From assembly GCA_013368315.1 (NCBI GenBank), contig JAACJM010000031.1, positions 186,001 through 250,000 of the forward strand: 64,000 nt of DNA, in the 5' to 3' direction. The notes beneath the pieces are model-generated. The model saw only the letters and a program-made list of their open reading frames with translations, had not been told where the DNA came from and searched no databases. Source of the DNA: Tetrapyrgos nigripes. Taxonomy: Eukaryota > Basidiomycota > Agaricomycetes > Agaricales > Campanellaceae. Below, in pieces: positions 1-12,077 of this stretch (position 1 is the first letter of the stretch; every line of letters starts with the position of its first letter). The position numbers and the translations under genes are program-made.

Positions 1-1
1 C

Positions 2-3000
2 AACGATTCTCTACACATCTATGGGGAACCTCTCAGAACAGCACTGAACACCGTTGCCCCAACGGGAACCCGTGGCACTCTTTCTCTTGTCCAACGACTT
101 GCTGCAGTCCGCAGCAAGATGCCAAGTGGCTCACAGCCTGCACCTCCCAATGGCACGACCACTCAATCCTTGCCATCCAGCCGTGTTGCAAGCCCAACAC
201 CTGGCACGACTTCGACGGGATGGGAATGGCTGACTCCTCATCTCCAAAACGAGGATGGAAGGTACGACGAGCTACTCGATTGGCAGAGAGACGCAACAGT
301 CGGACTGGGCGGAATGCCAATGGAGGAAGAAGAGGAGGAAATACCTGCCAGAATCCCGACTCCGAACTCAATGCCAGACCTCAAGAGCGTGTCCAGCACC
401 AGCGACCTCGAGTACATGTCGACTCCGCCATCAATCGGCGGGATGAGTCTACCTACGTCACCCGTAGAGGACACCACATCGTTCGGAATTCCAAGTCCAC
501 GACCTTCTACCCCCGTCATGGTTACCGTCAATGCCGCAAATAATTATGGCTGGTCCTTAGACTCTGAAGTCTCCGGCATGGACAACGGTTATCTCAGGTC
601 AGATCTCAATTCAGATCTTATGAATAAAAGTACTGATGCGCTTTTTCCAGCAGCTCGTAATTTGGAAGCAGGTTCTTCATGTATATATTTATTACATACC
701 GCTCCTCTGGGTTTGACAACCCCTTTTATTTATAATGATCTGTACACTAGCCCTGGCGGCAACAATAAATATTTATGTGCCTGTGGCACTCTGTTCTCAC
801 TATGCCAGAAGTGTAAGAAAAAGAGATCTAATACTGTCAAAATCCACTTTAGTGATGGATGGTTACTTGATTCTGGAGCATCAGCGCATTTTACGTTCGA
901 CATTAATGACTTTGTTGAATTGAGTTATATAAAACCAATTCCAGTGAAAACTGCCAATGGATTCACGAAAATTCGTGCATCTGGAACAGTCCTGATCTCT
1001 CAACGTAAAAGAGTCATGAAATTATATCCGGTCTATTACATTCCCGATCTAAATCAACGACTCTTATCTGTCGGTCAATTCTTAAATGACAATATGTTTA
1101 TGCGCGGTAACTCCGATCATATCACCATTTCGAGAAATACAACATTCTTGACTTTCTCAAAGCGTATACCGGAAGAAACGCTATACTATCTTCCACACAA
1201 ATCGAAAATTGTCGCTTCTAAAGCCAATCTTTTGATTTATCTTATCAACTACGAGATTTTACATTGTCGTATAGGCCATCCCTCTCGTGATGTTCTAGAA
1301 CATGTCCGACAACACACCCTTGGCACTCCTGAATTCATTATTCCGAAGGAACTTCCTTTGTGCAAAGGCTGTCTTGAAGGCAAAACTCCCAGACAAGCTT
1401 ACCCTCCTAACGAACGACGTGCTACTCGTCCTTTCCAAATTATCCATACAGATTTACATGAATACCCCACGATATCCTACCACAAGTACAAGTATATAAT
1501 CGTCTTCTTTGATGATTATACTTCAGATGCTTGGATACGTTTTCTTAAAGACAAAAAACAACCACTAACTGCCACTCGCCAGTTCCTTGCGATGGTAGAA
1601 ACTCAATATAAGACGAAAGTCGAACAGTGGATGTCTGATATGGGTGGTGAATTCATCAAAGGCACCTACCGAGAAATGTTACTCGAAAAAGGTGTTAAAA
1701 TCCTTAACAGTGCACCATACATTCATCAACAGAATGGTCGAGCGGAGCGCTTTATACACACTCTAATGGATAAGGCACTGGCAATGATGAAGTTAGCATG
1801 TCTACCTGAATCTTGGTGGGAATATGCTGTCCGTCATGGATTGTATGTCTATCGACGTACTCCCTTACGACGACACAAATGGATAACTCCATTTGAAATG
1901 CTTGAAAAGGAAAAACCGCGTATCGATCACTTATGAGTTTTTGGCTGTGGAGCTTACGTCTTTAAACCCGAGGAAACTCGAAAGAACAAACTCGCTTCCA
2001 AGTCAGAACTCATGACTTATCTTGGTGTAGCACCAGGAGAACGTGGAAACCTTTTCATGCGTACAAACAATGCGGAATTTACATCCCTGCAAGCCGTGTT
2101 TGAGGAAGACTTCTTTCCTCGATGTAAAACTCAATCTCGTAATTCAAAACAACTACCTATCGAGTCATCGCAAGGCGATGACACTCCTCTACCACAACCA
2201 ATCCCTGACGATGATGATGAAGATTTTCATCATCGTCCTCCTCGCATCCCTTCAACAAGGAGACCTGATCAACTTCGTGACGACGAACCTGAACAGGATC
2301 CACAGCCTTCGTCTCCGGATAGTGACTCTGAGCCTAGAAGAACGGTAACACCGCCGCCAGTGGAGACACCACCTCCTCAGGCACCTCGAAAGCCCAGAGC
2401 TCCTAGACAAAGACAGCCACAAACAGAACCAACGCGTCGAAGCGAGCGTACTGGTACTGTACCTAAACGATACGGGGATAAACACCCTGTAGAAGTTGAA
2501 CGCGATCTTGAACCTCAAATCGCAGCTGATAAAAGAGCGGAAGCAAAAGCTAAAGCAGAAAGAGACGCTCGGAGAGAAAACCGACGTCAGCAAGCTGCAG
2601 AGCAACAGGTTCCCGGACCTAGTTCTGCATCCGGAAGCGCACCCCAGGGGGAGCAGCAAGCCGAGAGTGATGACTCTGCACGCCCTGAATCAGAAGAAAT
2701 GGCAGAACCATGCCGTGAAGGGGGAGTATCTATAAATTTCTTGCTTATGCAGGCAATTGCTCCTGGAGAAATCGATTCCCACTTGCTTATTCAGAAAGTT
2801 ACTTCGAAGAATGATGGGAATCAACCGAATGTTCGTAATATTCGCGAATGGACATTCAAAGACATTGCTCGCTTACCTATAGCTGAGCAAGAGGAATGGA
2901 AAGTCGCTTGCCGCGAAGAACTAGAGGCTCTTCGCAAGCGCGACACCTATGAACTGGTCGAAAGACCTAAAGATAGGAAAGTTATCAAAAACCGATGGGT

Positions 3001-4405
3001 CTTCGACATCAAAACTGATGGTCGTAAAAAGGCAAGACTCGTTGCAAAAGGTTTTTCACAAGTCGAAGGCATAGACTTTGATCAAATATATTCGCCTGTT
3101 GTTCGATTCGAGACTGTGCGCTTAATCTTCGCCTTAGCTGCACTTAAGGGCTGGCACGTGTCTGGTGTCGATGTCCGATCAGCCTATTTATATGGCTTAC
3201 TCAATGAAGAAATCTATATGGAACAACCGGAAGCCTTTAAAGTAAAAGGACAAGAGCATAAAGTCGTCCGGCTTCTTCGTGCTCTTTACGGACTCAAACA
3301 AGCAGGACTTGCGTGGTGGAAAAGTCTTGATAAGTCCATGGTGGAACTTGGTTTTAAACGAATCATTTCCGACGCCGGAATCTTCATTCACAAACGCTAT
3401 GACGCCAACAATAATCTTATTGAAAATTCTATCGTCATTGCCGTAGTCTATGTGGATGACGCTCTATTTTGTGGAGCTAACAAAACCTTAGTCTTACGAC
3501 TCAAAGGAGACTTTATGAAGAGATGGGAATGTAGGGATCTAGGCGATGCCAAAGAGTTCCTTAGGATGAGAATTACCAGGAAAGGCAGCAAGATCTCTTT
3601 AGACCAGTGCGCTTATCTGGATAAAATCCTAGAAACTTATGGAATGCAAAACGCGAAAGCTTCTGCTACCCCATTACCTGGCAATTATCACCCTCTTCCT
3701 CTTCCAGAAGACACTCCTGTCAATTATACTCTTCGTCAAAGTTATCAGGAGATAATCGGATCCTTACTCTACTTAATGTTAGGAACACGTCCTGATATTT
3801 CCTTTGCTGTCACAAAACTTGCGCAATTTGCTGCAAACCCCTCACAAGAACACTACAAAAAGGCGAAAGACATTTGCCGTTATCTCGTTGGCACTAGAAA
3901 ATATGCTCTTGTGTACAACGGTCGAGGGGGAGAAGGCTTATCAGCCTATACAGACTCTGATTGGGGATCAGATCCTGGAACTCACAAATCTCAAACTGGC
4001 TTCTTTTTACAATTAGCCCAAGCACCATTTAGCTGGACGTCTAGACAACAAAAGACAGTTGCTCTATCTTCGACTGAAGCTGAATACATGGCACTTAGTG
4101 ACTGCAGTCGACAAGTCTGTTGGTTCAAGACTCTTCTCAGTGAAATCGAATATCCTCTCCACGCTATTCCAATTTACGGTGACAATCAAGGATCAATTTT
4201 TATTGCATCAAACCCTGTCACGGATAAGCGAACCAAACATATTGATATTCGATATCATTTTGTTCGAGAAAAAGTTATCGACGAGACAGTCAAGTTATTC
4301 TTCATTGAAGGAAGTAATAACCCTGCAGATCTACTCACTAAAGCTTTAGATCGCGTAAAGTTTGAGAAGTTCAGGAAACAATTAGGACTTCAGTTTTATA
4401 ATTGA
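2..4405 (+). pseudogene. Ty1/Copia retrotransposon Gag-Pol polyprotein, 5' end outside the window, one nonsense codon
   Basis: The frame is open from base 2, so coding continues off the left edge; the ATG at 119 is internal. Domains in order: a low-complexity linker, a Cys-rich stretch near 770-830, an aspartic protease with DSGAS (about 865), a gag-pre-integrase HHCC finger (about 1262-1375), an integrase core with catalytic D, D and E in HTDLHEY, SDMGGEF and NGRAERF, an acidic/Pro linker, an RVT_2 reverse transcriptase with the YVDD active site (about 3450), and an RNase H with TDSDWG, SSTEAEY and YGDNQG. The single interruption is a TGA at 1934-1936 in exactly the same frame as the downstream part. 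The family has Arg there (xLRVFG), so CGA-to-TGA is likely. Order IN before RT identifies Copia. Apart from the TGA, the visible part is full and unshifted, so the insertion looks young. Confidence 0.93.
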
Positions 4406-4500
4406 AGAAATTGCATCGAAAACGTCGAGGCACTGGATCCCTTCCTTCCATGGCTGCTTACAGCGCCCACCTATGCTTACGCGCACTACTGTGCTGCTTA

Positions 4501-4511
4501 GCAAGGGGGAG
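4501..4511 (+). other. Polypurine tract of the Copia element
   Basis: A purine run (GCAAGGGGGAG) ends directly before the TGTTG start of the LTR, 95 nt after the pol stop. This is the usual primer site for plus-strand DNA synthesis. Confidence 0.7.
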
Positions 4512-4800
4512 TGTTGAATTGGCGCATTCAGTTGCAGCCATCAACGTATTCTATGTAGAACAATAGTAGTAGTTATATATAGAACAATAAGATTATATAG
4601 ACAATAAAAGTGTAGTACTACAATAGTGTACGAAACCAGCATTGTTCTATCCAGTACAATAAAATCTTATTGTTACTCTAGTATTAGTTTACATGTATTT
4701 GTACCTCCTAAAAGGTATATAAGGACTTGTAGATAGTCCTCCAAATAAAAAGTTTCATACTTAACCCACATCGCTCTAACAAGCCTCTAACAAGCCTAAC
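4512..4800 (+). repeat. 3' LTR of the Copia element (right end approximate)
   Basis: The LTR starts with TGTTGAATTGG directly after the polypurine tract. It contains a TATA box (TATATAA, 4716-4722) and an AATAAA-like signal near 4743-4749, consistent with the U3-R promoter and polyA region. The right end should be one of the CTAACA repeats between about 4776 and 4801. The 5' LTR is outside the window, so the end cannot be fixed by comparison. Confidence 0.7.
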
Positions 4801-5256
4801 AAGCTATCTTTTATCCCCAGGTAAGTAGCGTAGTTGCCACTGCGTTTAGTAGTGTACAAGCCGTACCATGCCTGCTTAACATCTCCAAGGTTGCTTATTA
4901 CTCAGGGGTTCCCAAACGATCAATATAACAACTGTACAAGTATTGTCACTACCACAGACATGTACACTGTCTCCAAGTCAAGGAACTTCAAGGGAGGCCT
5001 TGGAAACTGCGTAGAGATGATGTCAAGGTATGTTGTCTTGTCAGTTGAATCATATATATATGTTTACCTTTTTTGCAGCTTCTTGGTGCCCCTCTAAAGT
5101 GGTGTTCAGACTCATATCTTTGTGAATTGAAATAAGAGCTAGAAGACTGAAAAGGAGCAACAGTCAGTGAGTCTACAGTCTGGAAAATACTGCAGAGAAT
5201 GGGGTTTTCAATGAAGGAGGTGCATACTGTCTTTGGTTGCATAAAAATGTCTATAG
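4801..5256. other. No gene recognised between Copia LTR and transposase relic
   Basis: Short open frames only, none with a recognisable domain. The stretch just upstream of 5257 may be the decayed helix-turn-helix part of the transposase relic that follows. Confidence 0.4.
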
Positions 5257-5427
5257 CTGACCAAGGCTGCAAAGGAGTGCAACGAAAACAAAAGGACAAA
5301 TTACCAGATCTACTATGGGCAGCACTATCAACCAGAAAACACTGTCTTTGTCAATGAAAATTCCTTTGACCAGCATACCACTCTTCGCTTATGGGCACTC
5401 AAAGGCTGAAGGGCTGAACAAAAGTGG
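5257..5427 (+). pseudogene. Relic of a Tc1/IS630-like DDE transposase
   Basis: The plus-strand frame reads from TKAAKECNENKR through YQIYYGQHY to VFVNENSFDQHTT and RLWALKG, then a TGA at 5407 and RAEQKW. This matches the start of the DDE_3 catalytic domain of fungal Tc1/IS630-type transposases, where the first catalytic block is VFVDESxFDRRT followed by RGRAWxxRGRRA. Here the catalytic Asp is Asn. The TGA sits where the family has Arg. No second or third catalytic block was found, so this is a dead fragment. The family assignment rests on this one block. Confidence 0.55.
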
Positions 5428-5924
5428 TGAGTCTCTTGTTATGCTTTCTTACGGTCTTCATCAAGATGAACGAGGTGTAAGAAGGTGGAGAAGATGTGTC
5501 AGGTGTCTATATCTTCATCACTTCAATTTCACTGGCACCCTGCTACAAGACTCTCTCAGACCTCTCTATTCATCTTCATGCTTTGTTAGATACCTTTAGC
5601 TTGCCTGTACACTCTGTAGATATCAGGCAATTCCTTGAATACAGTAGAGGGAGCCCAAAAACTGAGCATGGTAAGAAATGTATTTTGTATCTAGCTATTT
5701 ACAGCAGGCCCTAGGGACACTGAAATAATGTCGTTTCGTGCTAAAAATGAAGGCAAAAGGTGGGAAAATGAGCGAGCTGCAGCTCTCACAAAATCAAGCC
5801 TAAAAACTCGAAAATCAACCAAAGTGACGTGTGCACGAACTTTTTTGAAAACAGCTATAAATGGCAATCTGAATAGGGCTGATAGCAGGCTTGAACTGGA
5901 CTTGGGCAACAATGACTAAAGTGA
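5428..5924. other. No gene recognised upstream of the Gypsy insertion
   Basis: Only short frames without recognisable domains. The last bases (near 5912-5929) resemble the sequence near 14199-14213, which suggests the Gypsy element landed in a short tandem repeat. Confidence 0.4.
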
Positions 5925-5929
5925 GAGGA

Positions 5930-6530
5930 TGTAATATCTATGCTTCCGTATATCGTTCCGATCGTATCCGATTCTTTCCGAACTTCTTTTCCTTTTATTT
6001 CGAACTTCATTCCCTTCCATCCTGAACACTTTCCGATCATTCATTTCCGATTTCATATCCGAGCTCCACTATTAATCTCCACACACGGATCCCATCCAGG
6101 AACTCGTGATTCATTTCAGATAACTACCGGATAGCTCGTATCTAATCTCCAAAGCTACTCCATCTCATCTCCAATCTGTTCCACTTTGTTTCCACTTCGT
6201 TCCGCAGTGCTCCATCCATCTCCAATAGCACCATCTGCTTTTCCTTCATTTCCGAACCATTCCTATCTTACTCCTATTCATTCCGATAGTTTCCGAAGTA
6301 GTACTTAAGCTAGCAACTTTGTAGTAGATAGCTTAAGTCTAAAATCGAATTAGCTGGTCTCTTAACTTGATCCGACTTCAGATGGATTCCATTCCGTATC
6401 TTCCATATACTTCATTCTCAGAGACTACTGGTTCCGCCCAGTTCCGTCTTCATCCTTTTCTAAAACCCCAATAAGACTTCCGCTCGGGTCCGACGTGTTT
6501 CCTAACACTAGGATCCACCCGGACTTAGCA
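5930..6530 (+). repeat. 5' LTR of the Gypsy chromovirus (601 bp)
   Basis: Starts TGTAATATCTATGC and ends CCCGGACTTAGCA, matching the 3' copy over its length. It contains a 10-bp inverted repeat (ACTTAAGCTA and TAGCTTAAGT, near 6302-6338) that could fold in the transcript. It is rich in the short word TTCCG/TTCCAT. It lacks 11 bp and 19 bp present in the 3' copy. Confidence 0.95.
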
Positions 6531-6560
6531 GTATTTTAGACTTCCCTCTTGTTGTCTACA

Positions 6561-8090
6561 ATGTCCCAACGCTCTCAACCATGAACTCCTTCCCCGACAC
6601 TGAACCTTACAGTTCCGGTGACTCCATTCAAAAACGCTTATTATTCCAACCTCTTCCGTAACGTTCAAATTCGCCAACACAGACGCTCTGGCAGTATTTT
6701 CGCACACCCGAGCCCAACCAAACCCCGCACGAGTCCGTTTAAGGAATTTCTCGATAGCTGGGATGGCCCAGAGCCGGGAGACTCCGGAACTCTTACACAA
6801 ACCCAAAGCCGTTCATATGTCCAACAGCAAACTCAAGGATCCTCTCGAGCAGGACCCTCGCGTACAACCACCAATCCCGATGACGGCCGTGGTCCCCCAG
6901 CGGGCCAGCGTTATGGTCAGGGAGATGATGGGGATGACAATGAACAACATCAGGGTGGTGGAGGAGGCAGATCTGACGACGGTGGCGGAGGACCACCAGA
7001 TGATGGACCTCCAGGAGATGGTGGTTCCAACGGTTCCGACAGCAACAGTGATGACGACAACGAAAGGAGGCAGTTCATTACCGCTCTCCAAAATTTCAAC
7101 GAGATCATCGGAAAAGTTACACCTGGTCACAGTGAAAAGACGGAAGTGAAGAAACCCGACATTTTTGATGGGTCGGATCCGAAGAAGCTCTGTCCGTTCC
7201 TGATCCAGATCCAGATCAATCTCCAGAACTGTCCAAAGGCATACGTGACTGATGCTGCAAAAATCAGTTTCACTCTTTCCTATCTCTCCGGCACCACACT
7301 CGAATTCTTTGAACTGGAAATCCTCAACCCCGATCCCGAGGAACCCGCTCCGTGGACCCTTGACTTTGGTATTTTCGTCAAGGAACTAAAGGATAACTTC
7401 AGGGTATTCGATGAGGTCAGAGATGCTGAGGACCGATTGGAGGCCCTATTCATGAAGGATTCCGATCGGGCCACGAAATACTGCGTCAAGTTCCAACAAC
7501 TTGCTTCGCAGGTCGCTTGGGATGAGAATTCTTTGCGACACTTTTTCTGAAAGGGTTTGGCTCCGCGAATCAAGGATGCCCTTGCCCTAGTCTATGAGGA
7601 AACGAACCTTCCCCGTCTCAAATCCCAGGTTATCCGAGTCGATTCCCGTTACTGGCGTCGTCAAACTGAAAAGAAACGGGAAGAAGGAAGCAGGGGAAAA
7701 GGGAATTCTGGGGGGAAAGGCTCGGGAGGTAATGGTTCTGGATCCGGCTCCGGAAAATCCTCAAACTCCGGTAAAAGTGGAAGATCCAGAAATCCCTCCA
7801 ATTCCAATTATAATTCCAACTCTAATTCATCCTTGTCGTCTTCGTTCTCTTCCGGTCAGAAGAAACCCTGGGCTAACAAACTCGGGAAGGACGGAAAGCT
7901 ATCCCAGGACGAAAGGGACCGCTGCAAGAAGAACAATCTCTGTATGTTCTGTGGCGGGAAGCATTTGACGGATAACTGTAACAAGCAGAAGGCGGCGAAC
8001 GAAGCTCACAGCCGAGCCGCAAACATGGAAAACACCTCGTCTGGTAGTACTTCTGTGACTGGCACTGCTTCCACGCAGTCCCCAAAATAG
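6561..8090 (+). pseudogene. Gag of the Gypsy chromovirus, broken by TGA codons
   Basis: One frame runs from the ATG at 6561 to the TAG at 8088-8090, interrupted by TGA at 6582 and 7548. The N-terminal third is Gly/Asp/Pro-rich and disordered. The capsid-like core follows (about 7080-7620), with the retrotransposon-gag block around FxVKELKDNF and, across the TGA at 7548, FF-x-KGL. A Ser/Gly/Asn-rich basic linker leads to one zinc knuckle, CMFCGGKHLTDNC (about 7944-7982). Its spacing is CX2CX3HX4C, one residue shorter than the usual CX2CX4HX4C. The start is uncertain: a second ATG at 6581 is in another frame and stops near 6661. Confidence 0.85.
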
Positions 8091-8128
8091 TCAGCAACTC
8101 TGATGCCTCGGCACGAGGTCGGAGTTGC
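8081..8128 (+). promoter_or_regulatory. Probable -1 ribosomal frameshift signal between gag and pol
   Basis: The last gag codons are CCA AAA TAG, preceded by C, giving the slippery heptamer C-CCA-AAA (8081-8087) of type X-XXY-YYZ directly before the stop. Six nt later a stem-loop follows. GCAACTC (8094-8100) pairs with GAGTTGC (8122-8128), and an inner CCTCG/CGAGG stem sits at 8106-8118. The pol frame is exactly -1 relative to gag and is open across this point. Site, spacing, structure and frame agree. Function is inferred. Confidence 0.7.
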
Positions 8129-11100
8129 GTTGACCAGGATCGTGCCAATCAGGAGGTTACTCTCAACGCCGCCGCTCTTTCCATCAAATCCTTAGTCATT
8201 CCACTTTCTATTCTGTCATATACCGAACCTGAACTTTCCATTTCGTTTCCGTCGCTTTTGGATTCTGGTTCCTCAGATTGTTTTATCGATTCTACTTACG
8301 TTTCCGAATATTCCCTACCTACCCTTTCCATTCCTCCCATTCGTCTACACTTACTTGATGGTTCCGTACCCTGCACCCTGAATAAAGTATGCCGTCTTTC
8401 CGTTTACTTTCCAAAGGGGGAACGAATTCCTCTTGACTTCTACGTCACTAATCTCGACTCAACTTGTAAGGGAGTCCTCGGATATAGTTTCCTTTCCTGC
8501 TACGACCTGTCGGTTGACTGGGTAAAAGGAAACATTGATTTCCGTGACCCCGAACCGGTTGCTGTCACTCCGAGCTCTGAACCCTGTGTGTCGCCCTCTG
8601 AGGCTGACCCGGATTCTCCAGTTTCCAAACCGCTTCCGGCTGGAACGCCACCCATTCGTTCTAAAACAGCATGGCTGTACGAACCCATCTATTCCTATCC
8701 TTCCGTATCGCAAATGGCATCTTCCGTTGACAACACCCACATTAGCATCATTGGAGCAGCAGCTTTCCTTCACTGTTGCAAACAGGATCAGCTTGAACCA
8801 ATGGCACTCCGGTTAACTTCGGATGCTGAGGTTCATGCAAAAGCCTCAAATTCGGAAACCCCATCTTCTCCAAAGGCTCCCGAATATTTAGCTGATTATT
8901 CCGATGTGTTTGACGAAAGACTTTCAGATAAACTGGCTCCGCATCGCCCCTACGACCTCAAGATTGATCTTGTCGAAGGTGCGGCTCTGCCGATTGCCTG
9001 AATCTATCCAGTATCTGACAGGGAATTAGGAGAATTACGAAAATTTATCGACAAACATCTGACTATAGGTTTTATTAAACCTTCATCCTCACCCTTCACA
9101 GCTCCGGTCCTCTTTGTGAAGAAGAAAAATGGAGAGCTTCGGCTTTGTGTTGACTTCCGTGGCCTCAATGCCATCACGAAGAAGGATAGGTATCCGCTTC
9201 CACTCATTTCCAAGCTTTTAGACACTCCCCGGCGCACGAAAATCTATACCAAGTTGGATCTCCATCACGCTTACCACTTGGTCTGCATCGCTGAGGGGGA
9301 TGAATGGAAAACCGCTTTCTGGACCCGTTACGGATCCTTTGAATGGAAAGTGATGCCTTTTGGTCTTAGCAACACTCCCGCCGCTTTTCAGTGATTTATC
9401 CCTCGACGTCACTGTCATCGTTTATCTCGACGATGTCCTGATCTATTCTGACAATGAGGAGGATCATCAGAAGCATGTTCGCGAAGTATTCCGTCGGCTC
9501 CGAGAGCACGGACTCTTCGTCAATCCCGAAAAATGCTTCTTTTCCGTTGATACCGTGGAGTATCTAGGTTACATTCTCTCCCCTGAAGGGTTAACGATGG
9601 ATCCTTCCAAAATCCGAACTATCCTTGAATGGCCCGTTCCTCGGAAGGTCCGGGATATACAATCTTTCCTAGGCTTCTGTAATTTTTACAGACGTTTCAT
9701 CTTCAATTATTCAGATATCATTGTACCCTTAACCCGTCTCACCTGAAAAGCTATCCAGTGGAAATGGACGCAGGCATGTCAGGAATCTTTCGATTACCTT
9801 AAGCACGCTTTTACTTCCGCTCCGATCCTTGGTCATTGGGTTCCGAACCAAAAGATCATAGTTGAAACTGACACTTCCGACTATGCTATCGCCGCAATCC
9901 TCTCTCTCCAGTACGATTCCGGAGAGATTCATTCCATCGCATTCCATTCACGCACCTTACAATCCACTGAACTCAATTACGATGTTCACGACAAGGAATT
10001 GCTCGCTATTTTTGAAGCTTTCCGAATCTGGCGACACTATTTGGAAGGCTCTGGATCCCCTATCGATGTCGTTACCGACCACAAGAATTTGGAATATTTT
10101 TCAACCACCAAAATTCTAACATGACGACAAGTCCGATGGTCCGAGTATCTTTCCGCCTTCAATCTTATTATCCGGTTCTGACTGGGTAAATTAGGTGCAA
10201 AACCCGACTCACTCACTAGACGATGGGACGTCTACCCAAAAGAGGGGGATAGCAACTACGCCAAGGTTAATCCGCAAAATTTCCGCCCAGTCTTCACCCA
10301 AGAACAACTTTCCGAATCACTCCGAGCCTCCTTCCTCAAAGGACCCGTACTCCGTGCATCCATTATCATGGATATCGAGAAACTCCATTCAACAATCCGA
10401 GAATCCTACGCTTCCGATCCGGAATCACAAACTGGTCTCAAATTAGCTAAGGATTCCCCATCATCCCAATGGAAACTTGATGAATCTGGGTTATTACTCT
10501 TGGACGATAGGATATTCGTTCCTGGTGCTTCCGACCTTAGACTTCAAGTTTTGCGACAATACCACGACCATTCCCTAGCAGGACACTTCGGACAAAACCA
10601 GACGCTTGACCTTATCCGACGCCACTATACCTGGCCAAAGGTTCGAGAATTCGTTCAGGATTATGTCGCTTCCTGCATGGTTTGTGGTCGTAACAAGCCT
10701 CGTCGAGATTGTCCTTATGGTCTCCTAAAACCACTTCCCATGCCAGTCCGTCCATGGGACTCGATTTCCATGGATTTTATCGAACAACTACCGGATTCCA
10801 ACGGATACACAGCAATCCTGGTAATTGTGGACCGCGCATCCAAACAAGGAATCTTCATTCCGACTCACGATACCATTACATCAGAACAGCTCGCGGAACT
10901 ATTCGTTATTCATGTTTTTTCTAAGCATGGTGTTCCTAACCATGTCACTTCCGACCGCAGTTCCGAATTCGTTTCCCATTTTTTCCGATCCTTAGGAAAA
11001 GCTTTGAATATGGAACTTCATTTCACTTCGGGTTATCACCCGGAAGCCGACGGACAAACCGAGCGCACGAATCAGACACTCGAGCAGTACATCCAGATCT

Positions 11101-11852
11101 ATTGTTCTTACCAACAGGATAATTGGTCTCCCTTACTTCCCATCGCTGAGTTCGCTTACAATAACGCTCCGAATGCTTCCACCGGAATCACACCCTTCTT
11201 CGCAAATAAAGGGTTTCACCCAAACTTAACGGTTCATCCGGACTACAATCTCACTTCTGAACGCGCCCGATATTTCGTTGTCAATCTCGAGGAACTACAT
11301 GGTTTCCTTCAGGATGAGATTCGAGAAGCTCAGAAACGTTACAAGGTACAGGCCGACAAACGCTGTCTGGATTTACCAGAAATCCCTATCGGTTTCGAGG
11401 TTTTTGTGTCTGCCAAACACATAAAAACTACAAGACCCACTCCGAAGTTCTCCAAGAAATTCCTTGGTCCATTCAAAGTTATCTCTTGTCCGAGCTCTCT
11501 TTCTTATGCCATAAAGCTCCCTGACTATCTCTGTGGGATCCACCCTGTTTTCCATGTGTCCCAACTAGAACCCGCTGTCCCGAATACGATTCCGAATCGT
11601 ATCCCAGATCCGCCCGCTCCAGTCGAAATTGAAGGTGAACTTGAATACGAAATCACCGAAATCTTAGACTCGAAAATCGATCGGCGCCATCGGAAATGTC
11701 CTCTACTTTATTTGGTACAATGGTCTGGTTATGAAGGCACCGACGAAGAATTTTCCTGGCTTCCCGCAGATGAGCTGACAGCCGAAGAAGCTATAGACGA
11801 GTATCATCAGAAAAATCCGAACAAACCCGGTCCTCTTCCAAATTCATTTTAA
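8082..11852 (+). pseudogene. Pol of the Gypsy chromovirus: protease, RT, RNase H, integrase, chromodomain
   Basis: Protease DSGSS is at about 8261. RT blocks include [11 protein letters not shown], the motif [11 protein letters not shown] (9391) and the catalytic VYLDD (about 9420-9437). RNase H covers about 9840-10110. The integrase HHCC finger covers about 10570-10690, and the DDE core uses MDFIEQLP, TSDRSSEF and the Glu of TERTNQT. A C-terminal chromodomain (LVQWSGYEGTDEEFSWLP, about 11714-11770) defines a chromovirus. Breaks are TGA at 8999, 9392, 9744, 10122 and 10179, and a deletion just after 9394 that removes about seven residues between RT motifs B and C and shifts the frame. From 10182 to the end the frame is clean. 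All family residues at the TGA sites are Arg or compatible with Arg. Confidence 0.93.
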
Positions 11853-12077
11853 TCCTTATCATTCCGACATTTTCCGTCCCTTCCAGCGCTCTTCACTAAT
11901 TTCAATTTATTTTAATTTTCTCAATTTTTTTCCTTTTACCCCGATCGCATCTTAACTTCACTCGAAATTTGTTCCAAGAAAATTTTTTGCCCATCTGGGT
12001 CCGGTCGAGTATCCATTACAAAAAATCTATATACAAATGTTCTTGTCCATCGCGTCCGGCGCGCAACCGTTCCTTCC

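Noticed and set aside
2252..2659. 135-codon minus-strand frame in the Copia linker
   Set aside because: Mirror of the Pro/Arg/Glu-rich linker of pol; no domain and no promoter or splice signals.
6813..7130. Minus-strand frame opposite gag
   Set aside because: Complement of the Gly/Asp-rich gag segment; composition artefact.
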